Source: Steinernema hermaphroditum (Eukaryota; Nematoda; Chromadorea; Rhabditida; Steinernematidae). From it: a DNA stretch of 64,000 nt. Below the pieces are notes generated by a model, which was not told where the DNA came from, did not search any database, and saw only the letters and a list, made by a program, of their open reading frames with translations. Every line of letters begins with the position of its first letter. Positions within the stretch are counted from its first letter, which is position 1. The stretch is taken from contig CM059625.1 of assembly GCA_030435675.1 (NCBI GenBank), positions 17,546,001 to 17,610,000 of the forward strand, written 5' to 3'. Below, piece after piece: positions 24,601-34,472 of the stretch. The translations under genes and the position numbers were made by a program.

Positions 24601-27177
24601 CAATGGAAACCAACGACTTACCTCGCCTTTGAGAATGATGTTCAGTTTGGGAGGATGAGGGTACACACGAATCTCGGCCCCTTTGGGATAGTAAACCTCG
24701 GAGCAAATGTCGGCAAGACGATGTACTTGGTCGCTGCTGCAGTGAGCAAATCGCCTTGTTCTGAACCCACTAGAGGATAAAAGAATGAAACATCAATGTT
24801 TACTTTTTGAGAAACTCCACGAGCTGTACGTGTTTCTGTCGGGCCGTATTGACCATAATAGAGTGGAATACATTACGTTCGATCACCCAGAGACGGCAAT
24901 TGTTTATGGCTAAAAGCAGTTATGTTTTCCTATTTGTTTTCACTGCCGATTGTTTTCTATACTATGGTCACTCAACAGAAATTTTCTGTCACATGATCAC
25001 ACGAATGTTTATAAACAAGGTTTAGTTTCGTAAAGTGAGCTCGATGGATCTGTTTGCAGTCAAGCAATTTTAAATGAAAGCCGGATAGTTAGAAATCCAA
25101 AAAGCATGTTCAGGTCGAATATTTTCTGTGCAATACACTGCTGGACAAAAGTATAGGCCACCCCCCTTATTAGGCGGTTTGGAGGGCTAGCGGCAACTTT
25201 TGAAAATACCGACTACCCACGTGAAAAAGCGTCGCGAAAAACATAGGTTCCATGGGGAAAGACGAAATCCCTGGAAGAGAAACAAATGTAAAAACGTTCA
25301 AATAAATCTGAGACCCATTTTCAGCTGGACAAAAGTATAGGCCACCCTAGACATTTACTTCGCATTTAATTCGTATTTAATTGGTAACAAGCCCTGTTTT
25401 CACTGTTATTTGCTGGAACTGTGTTTCAAGGCTGTTATGCTGCAATGGGTCGAAGTGCGCGTCTTACAGCGGTCGGAAATGACAAAATTTAAGAGCTCCA
25501 TTCCGGACACATGTCCAAATGGAAACATGATAGACAGATGGTCACACCTTCTTCGCTAACAGACTCCAAACCACGCAAAACACCGTTTTCGGCGCCGCAG
25601 ATTACATAAGAGTAAAAATTATACCATTTAAGTGCTTCTGAGCATCACTCCCCCTTCAAAACTTAGAACCCCAACATGACCTGCATTCTTGTTCGGGTCC
25701 CAGAACGATCTGGAAGATGTAATTTTCAGCTTATTCCATCACTACCACGTTGTAGAGCGTATGCGAAAACCCCTGCTTCGGTTTTATTCGATGAAAAACG
25801 GAGTAAATGCGAATTCTGGGCGTGTTCATCTCGTAACATGGAATTTACAATGGAAAAAGGTCGTTTTTCAAAAGATTTTGGAAAACCCGGCTGTCTTTCA
25901 TCCGTAATGTTAGATAATTAGCAGAAGATGACCGGAATGGGTTTTCGCATACGCTCTACAACGTGGTAGTGATGGAATAAGCTGAAAATTCCATCTTCCA
26001 GATCGTTCTGGGACCCGAACAAGAATGCAGGTCATGTTGGGGTTCTAATTTTTGAAGGGGGAGTGATGCCTATAAGCACTGAAGTGGTACAATTTTCATA
26101 CTTATGTAATCTGCGGCGCCGAAAACGGTGTTTTGCGTGGTTTGGAGTCTGTTAGCGAAGAAGGTGTGACCATCTGTCTATCATGTTTTCATTTGGACAT
26201 GTGTCCGGAATGGAGCTCTTAAATTTTGTCCTTTCCGACCTCTGTAAGACGCGCACTTCGACCCATTGCAAAAAAATAGCCGCGAAACACAGTTTCAGTG
26301 AATAACAGTGAAAACAGGGCTTGTTAGCAATTAAATACGAATTAAATGCGAAGCAAATGTCTAGGGTGGCCTATACTTTTGTCCAGCTGAAAATGGGTCT
26401 CAGATTTATTTGAACGTTTTTACATTTGTTTCTCTTCCAGGGATTTCGTCTTTCCCCATGGAACCTATGTTTTTCGCGACGCTTTTTCACGTGGGGTAGT
26501 CGGTATTTTCAAAAGTTGCCGCTAGCCCTCCAAACCGCCTAATAAGGGGGTGGCCTATACTTTTGTCCAGCAGTGTATACGCCAACAATTACCTTTCACC
26601 GACGCCGTTCTCTCGCAGTGATACATGATAGCCAATTCACCAAACACATGTCCGGAATCCAACACCCTTACATGCCGAGAGCCCTTAAGCACTTGTACCT
26701 GGCCCTCTAAACGCTTAGACCATGATCTGTGATCGCGATTTTAAGAACCTTCGATAACATAGAGAAGCGATCCGTGGTCTCCCTCGCGGATAATCAGCGA
26801 TCCTGCCACTACTTCGATCTCGTACATCGCTTGGATAATGGCCGAAAGTTGTCGACTCTCCAAATTCCGCAAAAAATCATTCGATAAAAAAGCTTGCTCG
26901 AGCAGCTCTTCCGTCCTAAAGTGCTTTCCTTTCAGCTTAAAGCTGTGGACGTAATTCAGACGCCGCGTCGGTGACGTCCCGACGTCCGATGACTAACTCA
27001 CTTGGAATCTTTTGGGTAGACACTCTGCGCCATCGGGTACTCTGGCTCTGCGCTAATGGCCAACTTGCGTGCGTTGAACACGCTTCGGTATTTGTCCAGC
27101 TCGGCGCGCAGATTCTCGATCGTCCGATCGCGACAGTGCAGCTCGCTGACAAAGCGTTGCATGTCCCAAGTTTCCAT
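15659..27177 (-). CDS. cGMP-dependent protein kinase (PKG), 635 aa
   Basis: Serine/threonine kinase of the EGL-4/PRKG family, acting in cGMP signalling. Exons: 27177-27002 (coding), 26942-26749, 26706-26593, 24909-24804, 24769-24622, 19155-19076, 18903-18781, 18141-17920, 17872-17783, 17571-17430, 16834-16668, 16623-16377, 15757-15659; total 1908 nt, frame closed. Domains: N-terminal leucine zipper ([19 protein letters not shown]), autoinhibitory [14 protein letters not shown] with an intact phosphate-binding cassette ([18 protein letters not shown]), a CNB-B lacking the usual cassette ([15 protein letters not shown]), then the kinase. Kinase residues present: [39 protein letters not shown]. 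The C-terminus DDSGWDIDF is the family ending. A 3' splice acceptor lies at 27197, 20 nt before the chosen ATG, fitting trans-splicing or an upstream alternative exon. One intron is 5.5 kb and another carries a palindrome. Confidence 0.93.
19156..24621 (-). other. Large PKG intron (5.5 kb)
   Basis: The longest intron in the window separates the two halves of the second cyclic-nucleotide-binding domain. Frames inside it are short and carry no domain. It could hide an alternative promoter or alternative CNB-B exons, but I found none with good splice sites and family residues. Confidence 0.55.
24770..24803 (-). other. Putative 34-nt intron within PKG
   Basis: Donor GTAAAC and acceptor CTCTAG lie only 34 nt apart. 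Removing it keeps frame and the expected spacing between FLK and the LAD helix of CNB-B. A stronger acceptor (CACTGCAG) lies 33 nt further on and is also in frame, but would delete 11 residues. Which is used, or whether both are, cannot be told from sequence. Confidence 0.5.
25136..26575. mobile_element. 1,440-bp Tc1/mariner-type palindromic element in a PKG intron
   Basis: Two 637-nt arms (25136-25772 and 25939-26575) are near-perfect reverse complements around a 166-nt loop. Ends read CACTGCTGGACAAAAGT and its complement, similar to the known Tc1 terminus CAGTGCTGGCCAAAAA, and are bordered by TA on both sides (25134-25135, 26576-26577), the Tc1/mariner target. Open frames inside reach only about 80 codons and do not resemble a DDE transposase, so the element is non-autonomous. 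Arms differ at scattered positions, so it is not a simple assembly artefact of one arm. It lies between the exons ending the CNB-A domain. Confidence 0.9.
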
Positions 27178-27196
27178 GATGTGACAATTGTCTTCA

Positions 27197-30020
27197 CTGA
27201 AAGTTGACCAACCATAAGGGTAGTCTGCGAAGCAAGCGAAATAACGGAAAAGAAAGGACATAACCCCGTAGCGTTCTAATAACTTACTGTTCACATCGCA
27301 TACCGCATGCCGCGATATTAATCAAAAACAAAGCTGTTTATGGAAATTTGTTGGTTTTACAAGAAATGAGCCTTAGTTTTGGGTGTCACAGCACTGTGAA
27401 ATATAGAGCACAAAGGGACACGGTATAGGGAAATGTTTTGAAAAAATTTTGTAGCAGTATATCGGCACACACCGTCCTATGATTCGAGAAAATTATAATG
27501 TGAATGAACCGTGGTTATACGTTTTTTATTTGATAGAATTCTTTTTTTATGGATATAATCAGTTGTTCAGACTAGAAGGAAGAACACAAAGAACTTTCGA
27601 GAAATCGGCTAGCACTGGGTGGCATGGTTTACTGAAGGACGCTGCATGACGGTTATAGTCCGAATTCAAGACGCGAAAAATTTCTTGGAGCCGTTTATAA
27701 AATTATCATGAAGTATGACAAATGCGATAATTTTTGGAGAGCACCCAAAACCGAGGCTTTCCTTTGAATCAGTTACTTGAATCAGTCTTTTCATGCAGAA
27801 AACCCAGTTCTACAGATAGTGGTTATTGGAAACGTTGTGCCGAAGAAAATAGGCAAAACTGATGTGAGTTGTCCAAAAACTAGATACCTTGCCAGCTTTC
27901 CTAATCAGTCTGCTTAAAGAAATAATCGTTACATTTACATTTACTTTTGACTCAATGGCATTCACCATGCAAGAAATCTCATAATGCAGAATGAAGAACC
28001 GTTAATCGTTGTAGAGGCTATTTTTTAATCTGAGCATGTTATTGTACTTGACAGCCCGTTTTCGTTCACTAAGGTTCACTATGCGTTCACAATACAGTTC
28101 TTAATACTTTATTACCATTTTTAAACAAACGTTTCAAAGTCTTGCCAGGAGGAACCTGCACCTAAGGCGAATTGAGAGGCACGCAACTGTTCTATACAAC
28201 AAGATACCGACATATAGCTTCCACAGCGCACTGCCAAAAAGAGAGGAGTAGTCTTTAAGGAGGCAGCGGTTGGAAGGAAAATAAATCTACAACCCACGCG
28301 TGTGCGTGAAATTTTTTAATCCTTGCGGAGTCAATGCGCTGCCCTCGAGGCACACGCTTTATCAAAGCCATCCCGTTCGACGGGATGAAATATGGTATAT
28401 GATGATCGAACCCGCAAAAGAGGAGCTTGAATGGGCGGACGCATATAGGGAACTTGTCTCTTGTCTTTAAACGAATCTCGAAGGCGCTGGCAGAGGATGA
28501 ATTCAGTTTGCTAGCTGTCCTCTAAAGTTCAGAGCAATGCCGGATGTTCGGAAAGAAGAACATCATCCGAAAAGTGGTAAATGAGCCCGACAATATATAT
28601 GGACGCTCGAAAAAGATATTGGCATATTGGCTGTCGAGCGCTCTAGGGCCCAAGGCTTTGTTGCGCGAAGACAATGCGAAGGAGGCTCGCTCTGTGCCGC
28701 GTGGTGGGCCAAAAAATTTCACGGCTCAATGCAACCGCGCGAAACAAGTCAGTCACCCTTATGGAGAGGGGAGTGAAATGGATGCACAAACGTGCGAAAC
28801 GTGATCGGCTCCCATCAACGCTTGAGCCCATAGGCATTTCAGTGTCGCAATTATAAATTGCCTCATTAATGGGCACCCACCAAAATGAATGTGCCAAGGC
28901 AAATATGGTACGTAGAGGAGACGTTTGGCGCTACTAGCATCAAAAATAAAGTGTCGCTGAAGCGAGAAAGCCGTGTGCTGCTTAAAACAGAGCCAAAAAC
29001 AAAGTTTCGACAAAACGCTGCCAACCGAACTCTCCCTCGGGTATGCTGAGTGCCGGACACTCTCGTGAATCATTCGTCCAAAGTGGTCGTCATCATGCAT
29101 TACAGTCAGTGCCTACACAACAATTTGTTGTTACGTGAGCCACGAAAACTTCCTTCTCAAAAAGGTCCGCTTCCGCCTGAGATGTCAAGAACAATAAATC
29201 CTCAAATGTAGGGCAAAGGTTATTACGCAGAGGGACATGTTGTTACGTTATTGTTTTTTCTTAGTGGCTATGCTAAAAGTTGCCTAAGGAACCATTCAAA
29301 TAAAAAAATGAATGGCGGTGAGATACAGAAACGTGTTGGAATGTTGGAAATGGGTGTTGGAAATTCGAATGGCAGGGATATATAAGAAAATGCGATCCTA
29401 CATAGTACTGTAACACCCTGAGGGGAAGCAACGTATATAGAATATGACATCCAATTATATGGACATTATGAATGAATTAGGAACAAATTATAACGATTCC
29501 TGGAGAACTTATCCGTCATCCGCGTCGACCGAAATAGCAAAATGACTATAATTTAGCAATTACAGAGCAATTTTCCGGTTTCGGTTTCTTGCTTGATAGA
29601 AGTTTATGTAAAAGTTATTAAAAACTGCGGAAATCATGATTCGACTGGAATGTATTTCACTGCTAGAGGACCTTTCAACAGTGTATTAGTTCTAAGTGTA
29701 CATAAGTGGCTAAGTGAGTTACACAATTGCGATCATTCTTGGGCGTCTTCGATAGAGAACGCTTCTGAAAATTTCAACACCATTAATCAGCAATAAATAA
29801 GTAAAAGCAAATTATTGTTGTTTGTCGGTTGCTGCTTCAACAAGAGTTTCAGCATGGATATGTTGGGTGTAACTTTAGTCTTGACTTTTCGAGACGGTCT
29901 ATGTCGAGGACGTTGCTTAAGTTGTACGCTTTCCACTGCACACTCGTGAACTTATAGTGATCGCTGAAGCATTCAGTACTATAATGCAATGCCTTGATGC
30001 GGGCAGGGACAATTTCACAG
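27197..30020. other. Intergenic region upstream of PKG
   Basis: AT-rich, with a more GC-rich stretch at 28,140-29,100. Frames of 113 codons (28759-29100 minus) and 86 codons (28544-28804 plus) have no recognisable domain. The interval should hold the PKG promoter and possibly upstream 5' exons. No gene is supported. Confidence 0.45.
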
Positions 30021-31021
30021 ATGAACGAACTTAGACGTATGTCAAGCCCAATAAATGCAGCCGCGAACGTGTGCGCCGCCGATATTGCCACAATACCAAT
30101 GTCGGATACATCTCTTCCGTCAATCCAAGTTGACTGTAAGATATTCTACTATGTGCCTATATGTTCTATATATATAGATGCACCACCTAATGCTGAAGTT
30201 CTCAGCCGATGGAAACGAACCGAACGTCGGCTTACTGTCGTGTCGCTGCCAAAGATAATGTTGGAAAGGCGGAAACGAAAGGAAGAGGAAGACCAGAAAC
30301 GCAGGGTTATCGAGTAAACATCTGATGTAATAACTAGAGAGCTTCTCTTCAGAAACGGCAAGAATTTGTGGACTTCGTCGATTCTCTCCCAACAATAACA
30401 GCACATATTGACTCAAATACGGAAAATCACTTCTTTCCACCTCCTGACATTCCGATTGATCAAGAAGCTAACGAGTTTATCAGGTTCACAAAGTCGACTT
30501 AATTTTGTATGTTTTGTTGAAGGTTTGCAAGCATTCACAAAGAATACGAAATGGGCAAGCAGTACTACTACGGCCTCGAAACGATGCTTAATTTTCGAAT
30601 GGGGTGCGAAATTAAGTATGCGACTATGAGTTTTTTATTTTGCTTGTAGAATTCGTGATCGGCTACAAAAACGAAAGGCCGACTTAGAGGAAGCCACCGC
30701 ACCTCTTGAAGCGCTGTTTGAACCAGGAGAGGTATTTTGAATTGTATTAGAACTGAAATGCGTAGTTTATTCCAGAAGGTAACCTATCGCACATTCCACA
30801 GCTATTTCAAAGATACAATGAGGCAGTTTGCTGAAATGAATTTTGAAATCTGTGAAAAAGCATTCAAACGCAAAACAGAGAAAAAAGAGCCTAAGTCTCG
30901 GCTCAGTGCAGCTGACTTAGTCGATCTTCGCAAAGCCATTTCTATGCACAGGAGTGGGATTGCTCGAATGGACGAACTAATCAATGATCTCAAGAACCGT
31001 TCTAATATTGATGAGAAATAA
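30021..31021 (+). CDS. Charged coiled-coil orphan (264 aa)
   Basis: Exons 30021-30135, 30178-30305, 30353-30483, 30523-30615, 30650-30731, 30776-31021 close in one frame (264 codons plus stop). Introns are 34-47 nt. The protein is strongly charged and helical: LERRKRKEEEDQKRR around residue 70, a proline-rich break (FFPPPDIPIDQE), then RDRLQKRKADLEEA, and a C-terminal helix ending KNRSNIDEK. There are no membrane segments or catalytic motifs. The ATG directly follows an acceptor (ATTTCACAG at 30020), a trans-splicing signature, so I chose it. I do not recognise the family. A scaffold or tether subunit is possible but unproven. Confidence 0.75.
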
Positions 31022-31126
31022 CTATATGTTTGCTGTTGCCTCTCCTACCGCTACAGGCCAGATTGTTGATTACAATACACGATCCATATCCTTAAAGCAG
31101 TTGCTATCCCAGTAAAGGAATGGAAG

Positions 31127-31132
31127 AATAAA
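31127..31132 (+). terminator. Poly(A) signal AATAAA of the coiled-coil gene
   Basis: AATAAA lies 106 nt after the stop codon of the 30,021-31,021 gene, at the usual distance for a nematode 3' UTR. Confidence 0.6.
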
Positions 31133-31265
31133 TTTATGGAATGTACATACATATTATGCTTTAATAAGTGACATGTTTTCTCACAACGGTACGTCAAACT
31201 ACTAAAAGGAAAATCTAGAAATTTACAGAACAACGAAGCAAAGGAGTAAGGCAGCATTTACTTGT

Positions 31266-31585
31266 TCAATCCTTCTTCATGCGAGTGGTGGTCATCCTGT
31301 AGATGATCGAATCCTTTCCAGGGTCCATGCTCAACATTCCGGCGACGATGAAGAGGAGTGCAAGAGTGAGAATGATGGTCAATCCGCCGAAAATAGCGAA
31401 AGTGGCTGGATAGTCAGTGCTGGGCCATTGGTAAACGTTGAAGTCGAGACGAGCTTGTTCGAGTTTCTTCTCGTAGGCAGTGAGCTCACAGAGGGCGACT
31501 AAACGTGCGTTTGAGATTATCTAAGTTATCAGAAAGACCTACCAGCGAGCACAGTCAGAAAGACAACAACAGAAAGTGAGCGCAT
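31266..31585 (-). CDS. ATP6AP2 (prorenin receptor) tail-like membrane protein, 91 aa
   Basis: Exons 31585-31543 and 31498-31266 (276 nt with stop). Residues 1-18 are a signal peptide (MRSLSVVVFLTVLAVALC). A short lumenal stretch, FNVYQWPSTDYPATFAIF, leads into one membrane span (GGLTIILTLALLFIVAG). The cytosolic end [20 protein letters not shown] closely matches the tail of V-ATPase accessory protein 2 ([20 protein letters not shown] in mammals). The large ATP6AP2 ectodomain is absent. The encoded protein thus resembles the M8-9 fragment that mammals produce by proteolysis and that associates with the V-ATPase Vo sector. An acceptor-like GAGTTTCAG lies about 15 nt before the ATG, arguing against missing upstream coding exons. 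Family placement rests on the tail and is strong. Confidence 0.85.
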
Positions 31586-32495
31586 GTTGAGCAGATTGGC
31601 TGAAACTCGTCTGTTTTAGCAATAAAAGATACATGATAACGATTGTTGATAACACAGGAAAACACGACTGATAACGGGCGGCGAATCACACAGGTTAGAA
31701 ATCGATAGGAACTAGTGTATTTTATAAACGTTTCGGGAGTTAGACGAATAAATTGATTCGTGCGACGAAAGACCGATAGTTGATCGCGCGAGCGGGCGCT
31801 GCGAGACGAGGGCAAAGAGAGAGAGCGCACCAGTCGATCGGCGACCACGCAAGCAATTCGTAAACGTCGTGTGTGGTCGATTTAATCGAAGTTGAGGCGT
31901 TCGCTCGGTGATTCGTGATTGCAAGATGTAATACACGTGTGTTGCCGGGGATTATAGGGTGAATCGTCATTACGTGAACAGGTCGGGCCATTAGTACCTA
32001 CGGAGCAATATGCGTTGATCAACTCTGTCTGTTCTGAAATACAACAAAGTCAAAACTTCATTTCTGGGTAGTGATTTTAATTCAATGGATAGGTTGACCT
32101 GTAGCATATCGAGGAGGTGTTACGATAATTCTAATCAACGACATTTCTTCCGCTTTTATACAACGATGGTGATGATCACTTTGCGCTCTTACGAAGTGCT
32201 CCGTTTTTCTCAAATATGTAATAATGTGTTCGTTGTATCACTGTAGGATATTCCCGATTTTCTGGCACACACAAATCTGGCCTGAATCATGACAAAGCAA
32301 GCTATCTGTTGTCAGAGGTCAGCACTTAGCGGTGATTGATTTTCCAACAGCAGCAATATCAAATGCACGCAAAGTCTCTGCGGTGAAGAGGCCATCCACT
32401 AAAAGCCCACTTAGACCCTGTTCACATAAAAAATTCATTTCAGTCAGTTATTTACACGATAATATGTTTTGATTTATGACAGTGCTCCATAGGTG
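31586..32495. other. Intergenic, ATP6AP2-like 5' flank and Clc-like 3' flank
   Basis: About 0.9 kb. 31,740-31,900 is GC-rich with open frames on the minus strand that show no domain. It probably contains the promoter of the ATP6AP2-like gene. Nothing else is supported. Confidence 0.45.
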
Positions 32496-33698
32496 TTATA
32501 CAGACGTGTTGTGCTTGTACCACATTTTTGGTGATCGATGTTGTTGCCGGTCGTGCAAAAAGATAAGAATTGTGGAGATGACGCCAAAAATGAAGGCAAC
32601 AAGATGAGCAAGTGCGGCAGTGATTCCGAGCCAGAAGGAGTATCCGCGGCTTTGCTAAACATCAAAATAAGGCAAGTTCGTTGCTGTCAGTACTCACTTC
32701 ATAGGTTCTTGTTATACCATGTACAAATCTAACCTCAACTTTGTGCGAGTTGATGAAATAGACGACCATGGCAACGACGGTGAGTGATACAGTAATCAGT
32801 GATAACACGTTTGCCACCACGGCACATATACGTACGCATGGTGAGCACAGGGTAAAGCAGAGGGAAATGAGGGCGGTTAAAACAGAAATGACGAAGAAAC
32901 CTAGAACGGCTTTGTGCCACTCTGCAAAAGAAAAGTGATCAATAGACGATCAATTCTCCTTCCACTCACTAAAAAACTTGTGCTGCTCCTCGATGCCCTG
33001 AATATTGTAAGGATCATTCTCGCCAGTGGGATTTTCGAACTTGTATGTGCAGTGGAGACTGCTATCGGAGCTTCCTGCAAAGATCGATTTACGCACGGGC
33101 CGCAAAGCGCTAATCCTCTCCGACATAAACAAAGGAAGCGACTGACAATCAAAGATAAATGAGAAGTATAGAAAGACTCAGGAATTGTCTCAATTTCATT
33201 GAATGCTGCTGCAGTGGCGTCAAATTTAAAAAAGATCGGTGAATGCATGGACTTTGAGAACAAAAGGGGTCTTCTTTCTGAGTGCAGCTTCTCTTCTTTT
33301 TTTTTCAAGATTTACAATAGATAAAGGTAAAAAATAAGTGCGAAAGTTTACTAGAGGAACCCTGTGATTTGACAAGCTGACATACGAATTATCATCCTTT
33401 GCGTTTAGGTCTTATATTGTTTCGTTGGCCTAATACTTTCTATTTCATGAAAATAGTGTAATTTCATGGGAAGTATAAGCATATTAGATCAGATAAATAC
33501 CGTACCTTGCACATGTTTCCGACCAATAGTACAGTCTAACCAGAGGCCATGCTGGTGTTCAGTGTGGAACTCGGTGATATTCACCACCTGCCAGGCCGGC
33601 GTACCGATCGCAACAAGGCTGATCACAATTCCCGCGATAATGAGTAATGTCGTGAGCAAGACAAGTATTAAGCGACTAACACTTATGGCAGTTCGCAT
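32496..33698 (-). CDS. Nematode Clc-like / claudin-superfamily four-pass protein (214 aa)
   Basis: Exons 33698-33506, 33074-32970, 32921-32734, 32654-32496 (645 nt with stop). There are four hydrophobic spans: ISVSRLILVLLTTLLIIAG near the N-terminus, VLGFFVISVLTALISLCF, VANVLSLITVSLTVVAMVV, and GITAALAHLLAFIFGVIST. The first extracellular loop has the claudin-type W...GLW..C signature (AWQVV, HGLWLDC) and a second cysteine in SLHCTYKF. Nematode Clc-like proteins (Pfam family) share this plan and are membrane or junction proteins. The start is uncertain: ATG 33698 follows an acceptor ATATTTCCAG by 7 nt, while ATG 33734 follows CTTCACTTTAG directly and would add 12 residues in frame. Confidence 0.86.
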
Positions 33699-34250
33699 GG
33701 TGTTCTGGAAATATCTGAGGTTATAAAGAGTCATCTAAAGTGAAGCGAAAGTAAGGAAAGTGGCACGTTTGCTGCGAAGTGCGTCAGTGGATGAAATTAG
33801 TAAGGGCGTGAGACGACCGACCGATGAAACGAACAGCTGATGTGGCCCTCGGTCCGGGATCACGCAGGGTGCTCGCGTAGCTCTGTTCAACAAGCGCAAG
33901 ACGTTTCGCGTGCGACAACGATTTATCTCGCGATCCTGCGGCCTGCCGGCTAGTCGCCGATTGAACGAAGATGCGCACTACCCGGCTTTGATCGCCTCGT
34001 TCCGGCACAGCCGCCGAAGAACGGCTTCAATTGACAGTCAATGAATAATGATTTGCAGGACCTCTTAGGGGCGGAGTGAAGTAATGAAGTATAAAGTAAG
34101 TTTGATTCAGTTTGACAATTACAGTGTACACATGTTTCAATGGCTCATAGTTATCGTGTGAATACCACTAACCTAAATTCGTAACGAATGACTAATATTT
34201 CCAAGGGCAAATGGGGGCAATTTCAGGGGCAATATCTTTAGAAAAATGGC

Positions 34251-34472
34251 TTACTTATGCTTCCACTCGCGACCCTTAAAAATCAAAGAGCCGTGAAAAA
34301 TGAATGTCGCCACAAAAAATACAGAGAGCGTTGACCAACCGATAGCTGACGGCGAGTGGCGGAAAGTGGCAGTGAACTGATGGAAGACAGTGTATCCGTG
34401 AGTCACTGTGTCGACGGCAGATATTTTCGCATAATTGGAAGACACAAAGAACTGGTTTGGCGAGCTGACTCA
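34251..34472 (-). CDS. Possible terminal exon of a small single-span membrane protein
   Basis: An open minus-strand segment ends with REWKHK and TAA at 34251. It includes HGYTVFHQFTATFRH followed by a hydrophobic stretch (GWSTLSVFFVATFIFHGSLIF) and a basic end, a plausible small membrane protein. The frame has no ATG of its own near the start. A GAGTCAG acceptor-like site at about 34473 would make it a 3' exon, but I could not find the 5' part. Speculative. Confidence 0.25.

Noticed and set aside
25676..25921. Open frames at the centre of the Tc1-like palindrome as a transposase
   Set aside because: Only about 80 codons, partly in the inverted arm, and without DDE or helix-turn-helix residues.
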